From an uncultured Christensenellaceae bacterium (GTDB lineage: Bacteria; Bacillota; Clostridia; Christensenellales; Borkfalkiaceae): a DNA stretch of 64,000 nt. The notes under the pieces were generated by a model. It made no database searches, had not been told where the DNA came from, and worked only from the letters and a program-made list of their open reading frames with translations. Location: NCBI GenBank assembly GCA_910588695.1, contig CAJUOV010000004.1, forward strand, positions 62,001 through 126,000, written 5' to 3'. Each line of letters opens with the position of its first letter. Within the stretch, counting starts at the first letter, position 1. The translations under genes were made by a program, and so were the position numbers. This document shows positions 17,701 to 27,700 of the stretch, in pieces.

Positions 17701-19011
17701 ACGCCGCTCACGGGAGTGACCTTCCAGTCCAAGAATCCTGCGGTCGCCGACGTGGATCACGCCACCGGCGTTGTTACGGCAAAGTCGCTGGGTACGACTG
17801 TGATCGAGGCGCATATCGGCAGCGTAGTGCTCAAATGTACGATCACCGTTGAGATCGACGTCGCCGTAGATACCGTCGACTATGCGGACGGAGCAAACCG
17901 GACGGTCAATCTCGACGAGATTGACAGCGCGAACGTCACCCTCGACTGGCGTTTCTTCCGCAACGATACGGTGCACAAGATGAGCGGCGGAAATCTCATC
18001 GGAGATTTGAAGAACAGTCGTACGAATACGTTCGGCGATTACAGAGCGCGCATGACTTGGTACAACGGCGCGACGGAAAAAGCGAGCGTATTCGGATATA
18101 CCGACGGTTGGACGTTCAATCAGGGCGTATCGTTCGACGTGACCGTTACGAGCGACGTGAAATATATCGCGATCTTTACGGGCGCATGGCACGCCAAGAA
18201 TATCGTATCGATCTCTTATGAAGGCAAGGAGTTTGCGAAATACGAGTTCACCAATAACGGAAGCAATGAACAGCACCAAGGTGACGATAAAATCGATAAG
18301 AACAAGCAGATCGTATTTACGCCCGACGTGGCGCACATCGGCACGGAGAGTAAGACGTTCACGGTTACCTTAAAAACCGAACGGAACCTGAACGGTTGGG
18401 CGGATAACGTCAGTCTTGTGGCGGTTGCGGTCGTCGGCAACGCGGCGCGCACGCCGTACACGCCCGTGGCGGAACCGACAAAAAATCTGACGGCGACGGC
18501 GGGCGGCGATCCCGTTAATCTCACCGAAGTCGGTTCGCTCGATTGGATGTATATCTGCGACAGCGCCAACGGCATGGTGCAAAAGGCGGGCGGTAGCAAC
18601 GCGGTTCAAGCAATTCATGCGATCGGAAATCAAGGCGGAGGCGGCGACCACTTTGCAAATCAGTCCTTTGCGTGGACGGACGGTACGAAAGAGTGCACGG
18701 GCGCGTCGACGGATTTCTTTAAGTGGTGCGACAACGTGCAGGCGATCTGCGTCACGCTTACAAGGAGCGCAAAAGTCACTCTGTGGATTTCGGCATGGAA
18801 GGGTTCGGTAGATCTCAGAGTATACGACAGAACGACCGAGGTACTTGCGTCGACGCGGGTCATTGCCGGCGACAACAGCAGCAGTCAGGGCGTTAAGGTA
18901 GAGATCGATCTCACCGTAACCGAGGCGAGCACCTTTACCTTCTACATGAAGAAGGACGGAGGCGGAAACTTCGGACTCGGCGCGGTTGCGGTCGCAGCGC
19001 TCGGAGAATAA
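14746..19011 (+). CDS. Giant surface lipoprotein with Big_2 Ig-like repeats and four unrecognised modules
   Basis: The 1421-residue product has a lipoprotein signal peptide (Cys24). Five bacterial Ig-like group 2 repeats follow (about 30-435, each with a YxSSDxxVATVxxxGLVTAVxxG-like core). Then come two modules of a type I do not recognise (about 448-620 and 639-803), three more Big_2 repeats (about 806-1045) and two more of the modules (about 1051-1232 and 1249-1421). The modules share an LDW start, FxWTDGT or W.NG, a central GAW or SGW, and a VAVVG end, and they also occur twice in the GH31 just upstream. No catalytic motif is visible. It probably acts as a stalk displaying carbohydrate-binding domains. 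GGAGG precedes the ATG. Function is inferred from architecture and neighbours. Confidence 0.75.
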   Translation: MRKKSIWVLIGLLVSTVLFAVAGCKNPNDSAYELSETSISLTVGNETQLSISPVPKAAVSWESDNEDVATVSDGLVLAVGEGGATVTATIEGVETPLSCVVAVAEGPLEINGYRLDFSSLSLKSGETMQINVVDEAGNSAEAVTYTSADPAIATVSASGLVTAVANGETLIKAQIEGGTLVCKVSVAQAFSYALDKTSVDLAVGAIGRLTLITTPDGNATARPHTFSSSDINVVTVNGGTGKLTGVGKGTAVVSCLVDGQELKANVTVTEYTVKIGDRAFAEEMFLLVGAEEDITVTADPVREISAQYDSSDKTVVAVDGGRVVPKKIGTAMITVTVGGREFKTLVNVKSGFGINLEKATLYLGTTDKNTVQLEVMNGSGEEFSVKYQSSNDNVATVNDSGLVTAVGFGTATITSSVVGDEAEFETVVSVVPASSLAHKDFTFGSGGVNLTYLDAYKTIDWRQYNNGDQCALRMKNNANVIGELDQKGNTSEGFWDYKAPVLYEDGDGEKSVGSYTYGRAVHGSFSIPVKLTNAVSKIVILTGSWKETATVEFKLGDVVLQSETFTGGDPALARKYELSIDTAGLKAGENLELTVAVNFNREHSGNAALVSVAVVGKEAHENEIKATSSATVTTGLTGVQDLTAAGSIDWLAANGTKKAGVPADSVIDASGIQYGDNAGSAHDYPGATFTWTDGTAAAPASYRTFKFSDTFVAIPVLLFKGESTVSVYTSGWNCGYLVAVYDGNGNFIDAYQVADEKQGQSVSGKAAITLNVQETGEYIFKIMKCRGAGNSGWAAIAVSGESDIVPSKLEYNLVKGGNGQETITLTGAASSVSYASGDTAIATVDSDGMITAVNKGKTFITISDGKTERRVYVTVTEYTLASDESVTLSIGATSRIVIAADPSSQFTVSYSSSDDSVATVDTEGKITAINGGTATITATVGGKSFEIQVKVEAYQINYTEKTLNASDDAENRTVTLELYSGADPDTPLTGVTFQSKNPAVADVDHATGVVTAKSLGTTVIEAHIGSVVLKCTITVEIDVAVDTVDYADGANRTVNLDEIDSANVTLDWRFFRNDTVHKMSGGNLIGDLKNSRTNTFGDYRARMTWYNGATEKASVFGYTDGWTFNQGVSFDVTVTSDVKYIAIFTGAWHAKNIVSISYEGKEFAKYEFTNNGSNEQHQGDDKIDKNKQIVFTPDVAHIGTESKTFTVTLKTERNLNGWADNVSLVAVAVVGNAARTPYTPVAEPTKNLTATAGGDPVNLTEVGSLDWMYICDSANGMVQKAGGSNAVQAIHAIGNQGGGGDHFANQSFAWTDGTKECTGASTDFFKWCDNVQAICVTLTRSAKVTLWISAWKGSVDLRVYDRTTEVLASTRVIAGDNSSSQGVKVEIDLTVTEASTFTFYMKKDGGGNFGLGAVAVAALGE

Positions 19012-19030
19012 GATTTTTGAACAAAATAAC

Positions 19031-19064
19031 TTTCCGTTCTCCGCCGGAGAGCGGAGAACGGAAA
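19031..19064 (+). other. Strong hairpin upstream of solute-binding protein gene
   Basis: A perfect 14-bp inverted repeat (TTTCCGTTCTCCGC with its complement, 6-base loop) lies in the gap before the binding-protein gene. An A-rich stretch follows, not a T run, so on the + strand it is not a standard terminator. It may protect a processed 5' end of the binding-protein mRNA. Confidence 0.6.
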
Positions 19065-19096
19065 AAGAAAAAAAGCAATATTCAAGGAGGATAACA

Positions 19097-20884
19097 ATGT
19101 TAAAATTCAAAAAAACTCTCATGGTGTCGGTTGCCGCGGTGCTTGCGGCCTCCTCGGTTCTGGGACTTGCCGCATGCGGCGACGGCGATGCCGGCGGCAG
19201 AACGGACAAAAACAAATTTACTACCATCAATTTCTATGGCGGCGGCGACGACAACGAAGTCGAAGTGTTCGGCAAGCTGGTAAAAGACTTCAACGCAGGC
19301 ATCGGAGCTGAAAAGAAAATCAGAGTAATTTATTCGTCCGGTCATGACGATTACGATAACGTCGAAATGCAGTTAGGTACGTCGACCCCGCCCGACGTGG
19401 TATATGTGCCCGACCGTCAGTTCAAAAAATGGGCTTCTTCTCTCTTGCTTGCACCTCTGACGAATCCCAATACGGGCGCGCCGCTTTATGACGGACTCGA
19501 CGAATTCACCGCGCCCGGCGCAATCTGGGATTGGGGGATCAATCGCTATCGTATGGATATCATCACTTCTAACTCTACGCCCGATTCCACCCTTTGGGCG
19601 CTGCCTAAGGACATCGGTCCCTCCGTGCTCTACTACAACAGAGATTATCTCACCGAAATGGGGATCGAGCATTTGTCCCTTACGGCGACCGAGGCAAAAG
19701 CGCAGGGCTATCCCGAAAAGGGGTATTTCCAAAAAGATAATCAATGGTACTTTAACAATAAGGTGCCTATGAGCTGGGATGAGGTCACTTCGCTCGGCAT
19801 GCGCATGCAGAAGGAGATCAACGCCTACGAAGCCAACGGACATACATTTGATTGCAAGTATGGCTATTTCACCGAATGGTGGTTCAACTACGGCTTCGGC
19901 GTGGGCGGAAACTGCGTAGAATATGTTTCCGAAGGCAACGATTCGGACGGAAATCCGATGGGTTATTACGACTTTACGCTCGACGACAAGACGGTGAACT
20001 GGATCGTCAAGGATGGCGACGCGGGTATCGAGGTAAACGGCAATCCTTATGCGGCAGGCGAGCTCATTTCCTATACGGATAAGAAGCTGCTTACGGACGA
20101 GCAGAAGAAACACTGCAACCGGCTTCCCTCTATGTACGACGCGTTCCTCGAATTCGTCTCTCTGACCGCGAAAGAGGACGATCTTGTCGGCACCATGACG
20201 AACGGGACTCAAGTGTACGGCAAGCAAGTTTCGATGGGGCAGGCGAGCATCGGAAAGCAGGAAGCGCGCGATCGTTTCGCTGCGGGAGAGATCGGCATGT
20301 TTGTGGGGCTTCGTTCCGCGGTCACCCATCTTCGCAAGAAGATCGACGATAAACAGCTCTGGATGAAGAATAACGACAGCTGGGACGTTGCACCCCTGCC
20401 CGTCTATAAAGAGTACGACGATCAGGGCAATATCAAGGTGCACGGCGTTCAGGCGGGGCACAGTGGTTCGATGGGGCTCGCCATCTCCTACGGCTCCAAA
20501 AAGAAGAATGAGGCGTGGGAGCTCGTGAAGTACATTGCGGGCAGAGAAGGGCAGACGGCGCAGTCCGAGGCGGGTTTCGTCATTCCCAACCAGATCGATC
20601 TTGCGAATTCCGCTGTATTTCTTCAACCCGATCAGGCGCCCAAAAACGCGCAGGTGTTCGTCGACGCGGCGCGTTACGAATCGCCCGCAGACTGGTGGTA
20701 TCTGACCGACTGGCACTGGATCGACGAATGGGCGGACGCCCTCAACAACCGCGTGCGCGAACCGAATGCCAAAGAGCCTCTCACGGTGCAGGGTCTCTTC
20801 GATACGTACGGAAATGCGACGCGGGAAGAGTTGTATAAATATACCTATAATACGCACAATTTGGGCGCAAAACCACAAAAATAA
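19097..20884 (+). CDS. Extracellular solute-binding lipoprotein (CUT1 ABC transporter)
   Basis: The 595-residue product has a lipoprotein signal peptide with Cys27 (LGLAAC) and the family 1 solute-binding layout: TTINFYGGGDDNEVEVFGKLVKDF near the N-terminus, TPPDVVYVPD as the conserved hinge segment, and an Asp/Trp-rich C-lobe typical of oligosaccharide binders. It is longer than classical MalE (about 400), which fits the larger oligosaccharide receptors of gut Bacillota. The ATG at 19097 has AAGGAGG 6 bases upstream; a longer frame starting inside the previous gene is not credible. The next two genes are its permeases. The ligand is probably the product of the GH31/GH43 enzymes around it. 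Confidence 0.88.
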   Translation: MLKFKKTLMVSVAAVLAASSVLGLAACGDGDAGGRTDKNKFTTINFYGGGDDNEVEVFGKLVKDFNAGIGAEKKIRVIYSSGHDDYDNVEMQLGTSTPPDVVYVPDRQFKKWASSLLLAPLTNPNTGAPLYDGLDEFTAPGAIWDWGINRYRMDIITSNSTPDSTLWALPKDIGPSVLYYNRDYLTEMGIEHLSLTATEAKAQGYPEKGYFQKDNQWYFNNKVPMSWDEVTSLGMRMQKEINAYEANGHTFDCKYGYFTEWWFNYGFGVGGNCVEYVSEGNDSDGNPMGYYDFTLDDKTVNWIVKDGDAGIEVNGNPYAAGELISYTDKKLLTDEQKKHCNRLPSMYDAFLEFVSLTAKEDDLVGTMTNGTQVYGKQVSMGQASIGKQEARDRFAAGEIGMFVGLRSAVTHLRKKIDDKQLWMKNNDSWDVAPLPVYKEYDDQGNIKVHGVQAGHSGSMGLAISYGSKKKNEAWELVKYIAGREGQTAQSEAGFVIPNQIDLANSAVFLQPDQAPKNAQVFVDAARYESPADWWYLTDWHWIDEWADALNNRVREPNAKEPLTVQGLFDTYGNATREELYKYTYNTHNLGAKPQK

Positions 20885-20905
20885 TCCGGACAAAGGAGAA
20901 TTGTC

Positions 20906-21952
20906 ATGGAGAATCAAGAAATTTTGAAAGAAGGGAAGGGGGCTTCCGCCATTCCGGAAGCTCCCCAAATCCCCCAAAAAAAGAATCACTCCAAGTCTAA
21001 GAAGCGCTGGACAAATCAGGAGGAGGTGATGGGTTGGGTATTCACGGGAATCCCTCTTTTGGGCTTTCTCGTCTTTGGAATAATTCCGATCGCGCTATCC
21101 CTCTATATTTCGTTCAACCACTTCCCCGGGCTCAAACTTTACGAGCAGGTCGACGAATTCTTTCCGCAGCTTTCCTATACGATCACCTTTATGGGAATTA
21201 AGAATTTTTCGATGGTGCTCTCCGATCCCGCCTTTTGGGAATCTGTACTGAACACGCTGTTCGTGGTGTTTACGGCGATCGTGTCGCTTGCCCTTTCCGT
21301 GTTTATCAGTATGATGCTCTATCACTCCAAGAGAGGGAAGAAGTTTTTTCAGACGGTGTTTTTTATTCCCTACGTGTGTTCGCTCGTCGCCGTCACCTTT
21401 ATGTGGCAATTGATCTTTAACGCCGATCACGGCATTCTCAATTCCGTGATCCTTGCGTTCGGCGGGCAAGCCAAGAACTGGATCACCTATTCGCCGGCGC
21501 GCTTCCGGCTCGTGATGTTCGTCATCATGCTTTGGTCTGGCACGGGCTTCAACATTATTCTGCTCTCGGCGGCGCTCACGAATATCAATAAGTCGTGTTA
21601 CGAGGCGGCGGACATCGACGGCGCGGGAATGATCGTAAAATTCTTCAAGATCACTCTGCCCGCGATCTCGCCCACGATCTTCTATCTGCTCGTGACGGGC
21701 GTTATCGGTTCCTTGCAGGAATTCACGCGGTTCCAGATCATGCTCCCCGGAGAAAACTCTTCGGTCGGCGGAGCCAACATTACCGTCGTGTATTATCTGT
21801 ATCAGAAGCTTATGTCGGCAAGCAGACTCACCAACGACATTAAAGGAATCGGCGTCGCTTCGGCGGTGGGTTGGATCTTGGCGCTTATGATCGGATTCGT
21901 GACCTTCCTGAATTTCAAAATCTCGAAAAAGTGGGTGAGCTACGATGAATGA
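20906..21952 (+). CDS. ABC transporter permease, MalF type (CUT1)
   Basis: The 348-residue protein has a basic N-terminal tail of about 40 residues and six membrane segments, the first being GWVFTGIPLLGFLVFGII. CYEAADIDGAGMIVKFFKITLP is the EAA loop for ATPase contact. It belongs with the binding protein 21 bases upstream and the MalG-type permease that it overlaps by 8 bases. An AAGGAG precedes the ATG. No ATPase gene is present locally. Confidence 0.9.
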   Translation: MENQEILKEGKGASAIPEAPQIPQKKNHSKSKKRWTNQEEVMGWVFTGIPLLGFLVFGIIPIALSLYISFNHFPGLKLYEQVDEFFPQLSYTITFMGIKNFSMVLSDPAFWESVLNTLFVVFTAIVSLALSVFISMMLYHSKRGKKFFQTVFFIPYVCSLVAVTFMWQLIFNADHGILNSVILAFGGQAKNWITYSPARFRLVMFVIMLWSGTGFNIILLSAALTNINKSCYEAADIDGAGMIVKFFKITLPAISPTIFYLLVTGVIGSLQEFTRFQIMLPGENSSVGGANITVVYYLYQKLMSASRLTNDIKGIGVASAVGWILALMIGFVTFLNFKISKKWVSYDE

Positions 21953-22889
21953 CGAAATGATGCAGACTACGGAAAATAGGGCGCCCGTTCCCGCGGGTAC
22001 GCCCGCGCCCGAAGGAAAGGCGAAAAAACACAAAACGGTTGCAAGCAATCCCGTAAACGTCACAAAAAAGGTATTCGTCTATTTCTTTCTTGTGCTGTTT
22101 GCGCTCTGGATTCTCGTGCCCTTTTACATCGTTCTCGTCACGAGCGTTAAAACGTCGGCGGAGGTTCTCCGTTCGGACTTTACCTGGGTTCCCACGGAGG
22201 GGTTCTATTTCGGCAGCTACGCGAGTGCGTTCGAGGCGCTGCAAGACAGCACGGGCATGACGCTCATCCGCGGATTTTTTAATACCCTGTGGATCGTCAT
22301 TCCGCCTACGGTGATCGGACTTACGACTTCGGCGTTTGCGGCGTATGCGTTCGCAAAGCTCAAATTCCGCGGCAAGAACATCATCTTTGCGCTTCTGCTG
22401 GCAACCATGATGATCCCCGGAATGGTGACCTTCGTTCCCTCCTTCGTGATCTTCGACAACATCGGCTGGAACCATACGCCCCTGCCTCTCATGATCCCCG
22501 GTATGTTCGGCGCGGCGGCGTGCGTGTTCTATCTTCGGCAGTTCTTTATGGGGATTCCCTCGGAGACGCTCGAAGCGGCGCGCCTCGACGGAGTGGGGTA
22601 CTTCGGAATGTTCTTCAAGATGATGCTTCCGCTCTCCGTGCCCGCGCTCATAGCGCAGGGGGTTTTGGGTTTTGTCGGCGGATATAACGACTATCTCGGA
22701 CCCATGCTGTACGTCAAATCGACGGAATTTGCGACGTTGCAGGTCGTGCTTTCGCAGTTCACGTCCCAAAAGAGCGAACAGAACATTCAGATGGCGTGCA
22801 CGGTGATCGCGCTTCTGCCGACTATCGTCATCTATCTCGTGGCGCAGCGCTACTTCATCGAAGGGATCGCGGTTTCCGGATTGAAATAA
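21945..22889 (+). CDS. ABC transporter permease, MalG type (CUT1)
   Basis: The 314-residue product has a cytoplasmic N-terminal tail of about 45 residues and six membrane segments. Its EAA loop is TLEAARLDGVGYFGMFFKMM, and it ends in IEGIAVSGLK, the typical MalG C-terminal signature. The start overlaps the stop of the MalF-type gene, which suggests translational coupling. The pair forms the pore for the oligosaccharide bound by the upstream lipoprotein. Confidence 0.9.
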   Translation: MNDEMMQTTENRAPVPAGTPAPEGKAKKHKTVASNPVNVTKKVFVYFFLVLFALWILVPFYIVLVTSVKTSAEVLRSDFTWVPTEGFYFGSYASAFEALQDSTGMTLIRGFFNTLWIVIPPTVIGLTTSAFAAYAFAKLKFRGKNIIFALLLATMMIPGMVTFVPSFVIFDNIGWNHTPLPLMIPGMFGAAACVFYLRQFFMGIPSETLEAARLDGVGYFGMFFKMMLPLSVPALIAQGVLGFVGGYNDYLGPMLYVKSTEFATLQVVLSQFTSQKSEQNIQMACTVIALLPTIVIYLVAQRYFIEGIAVSGLK

Positions 22890-22907
22890 GAATATGGAGG
22901 AGAAATT

Positions 22908-24731
22908 ATGAAAAAACAGTTGATCGGTTTGACTTCCGCGGCGCTCGCTCTCGGGATAGCGGCAAGCGCTTTTTCCGGTTGCAGCGTCGGCAACGTAAAA
23001 CTCGAATATCACTACTATCACAGCGAATCGGACGAACTCAATAATCTGATCGAACAGGATTACAATCACGAGGTTGTCTATCAGAACGATTTGAAAACGC
23101 TGGGGGCGGACCCCTCCGCCATCTATATTACGGAGGGCGAGGATGCGGGTTACTACTATATGTACGACACCTCCGATCCCATTAACGCGACGGGGTATCT
23201 CTGTTACCGCAGTAAGAATCTGAATGATTGGGAGTGTATGGGCGTTGCTTACAATCCTACGCTGTACATTGAAAACGGAATTACCTATTCGGCTTTCTCG
23301 ACGGCGATGTATTGGGCGCCCGAAGTCATCTACGACGAGGACATGGGGCTTTATCTCATGTTCTACAACGCGAGCTATCTCTTCAAGGGCTATCGTTTCT
23401 TCATCGACGTTGCGGTGAGCGAAAGCCCCAAGGGTCCCTTTGTGCAGTATGCGAAATGGATCTCCGATTCTCCTACGGCGACTCCCGAGCAGAAAGAGGC
23501 GTGGGCGCCCGTTGCGGATAACGAGGCGGCGAACAGAGCGGGGCTCGGCAACGGCAAGCTGAAAGTGTTTATGCCGCTTCTCGATTTCTCGAAGATTCCC
23601 GCGGGCACGGAGATCGACGAAAGCTGGCAAAAAGGCGAAGCGCTCAAAGAAGGCGAGCTCCCCGGCTACATGAAGGTGATCGACGCAAGTCCCTTTATCG
23701 ACGAGGACGGAGAAAAATATCTGTATTTTACGCAGGATCTGGGCGATCTCCACAAGACGTCTGCAATCTGCGTGATCAAGATGAACGACGATTGGACGCC
23801 CGATTATACGCAGCTCAAAAAACTCACGGCGGCAAACTATCCAACGCTCGACGGCACGCGGACGGAACTCTACGAGGGTACTACCAACGAGGCTCCTTTC
23901 ACGGTGCGCCGCGGCGACAAATACTATCTCATGTATTCCGCAAACACCTATACGCAAAAGGGCTATCAAGTGCGCGTGGCGGTGAGCGACAGCCCGATGG
24001 GACCGTTCAGAAAGCTCTCGAAAGCGGAGGGCGGCTGGCTCTTATACAGCACGGGCGAATGGATGAGCGGCACGGGACACCACAGCTTAGTGAACAATAA
24101 CGGTTCCATGTTCGTTGTCTATCACGCGCACGTCAACCGCCGTCTCGGCGGCAAGGACAGTCCCCGCGCCATTGCTTTCGACGAGGTGACGTGGATCAAA
24201 AACGAGCAGGGTCTCGAAGTGCCGCACGCAAACGGACCCACCTATTCGCATCTGCCCGTTCTCGCTTCGGAGTGGAAGAACATTGCCCCCGAAGCAACCG
24301 TTTCGAGCACGAATATTGCCGAGGGAAGCGACGTTAAATATCTCAACGACGGAGTCATCAAAATCCACGACGACGTGACCTTCGTCAAGGAGTTCGAGAT
24401 GGAGGCGGGCGCAAATGTGATCACGCTTACGTTTGACGATTACAGAGAGGTGACGGGGCTCTTCATCGTCAACAGTCACCGTTATGAAACCTCGGTGGAA
24501 AAAATTTCCAAGATCGAATTTGCTTTCAAAGACGGCAATCGGAAGGGTACCGCCTACGCGGAAAATTTGGAGTATGATTACGACAAATATTATCCCGGCG
24601 GAGAATACTACGTGACGGGCGGAACGTTCGCGCTCGAATTCAAGCCCATGCTCGTGAAATCCGTGAAAATCACGCTGCCCAAGTTCGAAGAGGCGCTTGC
24701 GATCTCCGAAATTATGGTGCTCGGCAAATAA
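22908..24731 (+). CDS. Secreted GH43-family lipoprotein with C-terminal beta-sandwich
   Basis: The 607-residue product has a lipoprotein signal peptide (Cys25). Residues of about 50-440 form a five-bladed propeller of GH43 type: the general base is probably Asp68 in GADPSAIY, the pKa modulator Asp259 in VIDASPF, and the general acid Glu328 in TNEAPF. MYWAPEV and GTGHHS segments are also typical. Residues of about 460-607 form a separate beta-sandwich starting IAPEATVSST, like F5/8-type or CBM32-like domains. Members of GH43 mostly remove arabinofuranose or xylose from plant polymers; subfamily is not determined. GGAGG precedes the ATG, and it follows the transporter genes by 18 bases in the same operon. 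Confidence 0.83.
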   Translation: MKKQLIGLTSAALALGIAASAFSGCSVGNVKLEYHYYHSESDELNNLIEQDYNHEVVYQNDLKTLGADPSAIYITEGEDAGYYYMYDTSDPINATGYLCYRSKNLNDWECMGVAYNPTLYIENGITYSAFSTAMYWAPEVIYDEDMGLYLMFYNASYLFKGYRFFIDVAVSESPKGPFVQYAKWISDSPTATPEQKEAWAPVADNEAANRAGLGNGKLKVFMPLLDFSKIPAGTEIDESWQKGEALKEGELPGYMKVIDASPFIDEDGEKYLYFTQDLGDLHKTSAICVIKMNDDWTPDYTQLKKLTAANYPTLDGTRTELYEGTTNEAPFTVRRGDKYYLMYSANTYTQKGYQVRVAVSDSPMGPFRKLSKAEGGWLLYSTGEWMSGTGHHSLVNNNGSMFVVYHAHVNRRLGGKDSPRAIAFDEVTWIKNEQGLEVPHANGPTYSHLPVLASEWKNIAPEATVSSTNIAEGSDVKYLNDGVIKIHDDVTFVKEFEMEAGANVITLTFDDYREVTGLFIVNSHRYETSVEKISKIEFAFKDGNRKGTAYAENLEYDYDKYYPGGEYYVTGGTFALEFKPMLVKSVKITLPKFEEALAISEIMVLGK

Positions 24732-24742
24732 GGAGGACGGGA

Positions 24743-27700
24743 ATGAAGAAGAAAACATTATTAATTGCAGGATTATCTCTGCTTGCGGCGGGACTTTCGG
24801 CTGCGGCGCTTGCGGGCTGCGGTTATAAGTTTGAAGAATACACTTACAACTACGGCGGCGAGAGCGCAAGCGATTGGCGTGCTCTCGAATATCCCGATCG
24901 GAATATCGAGATGGACGGGCTCGTAAAAGAGGAGGAGTACGGAAAAAAACACCTCAGCTTTTCCGACGTAAACGGCGTTAATATGAAGGTGTATGCGCAT
25001 CTCGGCGAAGAAGGCGTGTTCTTCGGTTTCGTCTCCAACGACAGATACGTCAACTATAATACGCGAAACGCCGTGTACAACAACACGAGCGTAGAAATTC
25101 AGGTCGCCCAAAACGGTACGGAGACTCTGAACAGCGACGTCGTACAGCTCCGTATCGGCGCCAACGGCACGCCCGATCAGTGGGTGGGATTCCCCTCGGA
25201 GGACGGGTACAGCTATTCGAATAAGTATATTCCGAGCATGGGCGTCGTTCATATCAACGGCGAACTGAACAAGAAGGCGGACGGATACTCCGTAGAAATT
25301 TATCTTCCCTATACCTCGTTCGGTCTTTCCGAAAAGCCCGATACGGTGGTTTGCGCTCCTTCTTTCAACACGTTGGCGGATCCTACGAACTCCTCGCGCG
25401 CCACATGGACGATGATGCTCGGCTGCGATCTGAGCCAGCCTGCGACTTGGTACGTGGTCGACGACACGGGCATGACGGCGCATACGGCAGGGTTTACGCA
25501 GAAGGGAAAGACCGTTTCGCAGTCGAAAGGCTATAACGAATTTTATTATTTCGATACGGTTCCGAGCGAAAGTTATTATCTCAAAACCGATCTGACTGTT
25601 CTGACGACGACCAAGCCTTTCCTCAATAATGAGAACTTTCCCAAATTTGGACTTGTGAACAAATCCGAAAACGCGCTGCAAGCGTTCTATATCGACGCCG
25701 CGAACGGCACGGGTACGAATTTCGGCGCGGTGCGGGCGATCCAAACGACGGACAGCGGAACAAATTGGCAGTGGAATAATAATGCTTCGAGTTCCATCGA
25801 GGGGCATTGGGGCAACGATTATATCAAAAAGTACCGGAACAAAAAACTCGAAACGATTTATTACGCGGGAGACCTGTATTTTATTCTCGACGGCGTTCTT
25901 GTAAAAACCGTCAAGAATTTTGCTCCCGAATCGGAGGGCGCGGTTCCGGGGCTCATGTGCTTCAATACCAGAGCGACGTTTACAAATAACGAGTTCGAAA
26001 CCGATCCCGTTAAAGTAAAAGCCGAAGCGGAAAAATATCTTGCGAAAGACGCGAAGATTGACGGCGATCTTTCCGATTGGACGGACGAAGACGTCAACCG
26101 TCACGCCAGAACGGTGTCGGACGACGGAAACGGAAACAGCATGACGGTGCGCGCGTTCAAGGGAAGCGACGGGCTGTATATCGCATACGAAGTGGCGCAC
26201 ATCGTAAATCTTACTCCCTCCAAATGGGACGCGGGTTGGTGGAACAACACGAACGTAGAACTCTATGTCAACGGCGTTGAAGAAAAGAATCATTATGCGC
26301 TTACGGGCTTCGGAAACGGCGGATACATGGACGGCGTGATGATCACTAAGCGGAACGCCGATAAAACATATTCCACCGCGGCGGAAATTTTCATTCCGTT
26401 TGCTTCGTTGGAAAAGGACGGAATCGACCGCAATGAAACTTTCAAGGCAGGGTTTGCGTTCAAGTCTGCCAACGGTACTGCGGACGGATGTCTGGACGGA
26501 AAAGAACGTTGGACGATCGAGGGCGCTCCCACGGCCGTGCAGTTTACCGTATTGGAAAAGGGAATCGGCGAAGAATATACCCTTTCTTATGCGGCGGGCG
26601 TCGACGGCGCGGATGGAACTGCGCCTTCCGAGTTGAAAATCTTTGCGGGCGACAGCGTTGCGCTTCCAGAAAATCCTTATTCGAAAAACGGATATAGCTT
26701 TGTCGGTTGGACGGACGGCGTAAACGGTTTTGAGGCGGGAGAAGAGTATTGCATGCCCGCGCGCAGCGTTACGATGACCGCCTGTTGGGTTGCCGACGGC
26801 GCAGAGGGTGCAAAGTACGGCGTATCCTATGCGGCGGGAGCCGCCGATACGCAGGGAACGCTTCCCGCAGACGATAATACGTATGCGCAGGGAGACTTTG
26901 TAACGCTTGCGGCGGGAACCCTTACCCGCGACGGCTATCGTTTTGCGGGTTGGAACGACGGAGATAAAACCTACGCCGCGGGCAGCAGAGTATTCATGGG
27001 AAGCAAAGCGATCTCTCTTACCGCTGTCTGGGAAAAGGTGTTTACGTTTGCTTTTTCGGCGGGCGGAGAGGATGCAGAGGGAACGCTTCCCGATCTTTCG
27101 GGCTACGCCGCCGGCGATACTTTTGAAATCAAATTCGTTTCGATTTCAAGAAAAGGCTACGATTTCTTCGGCTGGACTTACGACGGAAAAACTTACGCTT
27201 CGGGCGATATGTTCACAATGCCCGACGAAGACGTGACGTTAACGGCGTTGTGGAAGCCGTCGATCACGGTAGACGGCGATCTGAAAGATTGGAATGAGGT
27301 CGGTTCCAAGACAGTGGGTGCGCACAGCATCAAAGCGGGCGATAACAGAAAGGCGACTTGGTACGGCGTTCTCCGCGACGACGGACTCTATCTTGCGGTC
27401 GATATTTATCACAACAAGCTCGGCAGTGCAAGCAACGAATGGTGGAACAATCTCAATTTCGAAATCCGTCTCGGAGCGCAGAATCTTCAATATTACGTTT
27501 TCATCAGGGATTTCAGCGCGGGAGTTCTCGGGATCGGGGCGAAGTATACCTTGAAAAAAAGTTCTGACGATATGGTTGCGGCATATAAGTATGCGAGCGG
27601 ACTTTCGTCGGGGACGACGCATCGCAGCACATTTGAAATATTCCTGCCCGATTCTCTGATTTCGGGACTGAAAGAAAAAGACGGATCGCTGCGCATCGGC

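Noticed and set aside
16576..18336. 586-codon open frame on the - strand across the Big_2 lipoprotein
   Set aside because: It is the mirror of repetitive GC-rich coding sequence, shows Arg/Asp/Val-rich low-complexity translation and no start signals.
21915..23969. 684-codon open frame on the - strand across permease and GH43 genes
   Set aside because: The opposite strand encodes complete MalG-type permease and GH43 proteins with catalytic motifs; this frame is a shadow. The same holds for 48479-50308 and 62224-63666.
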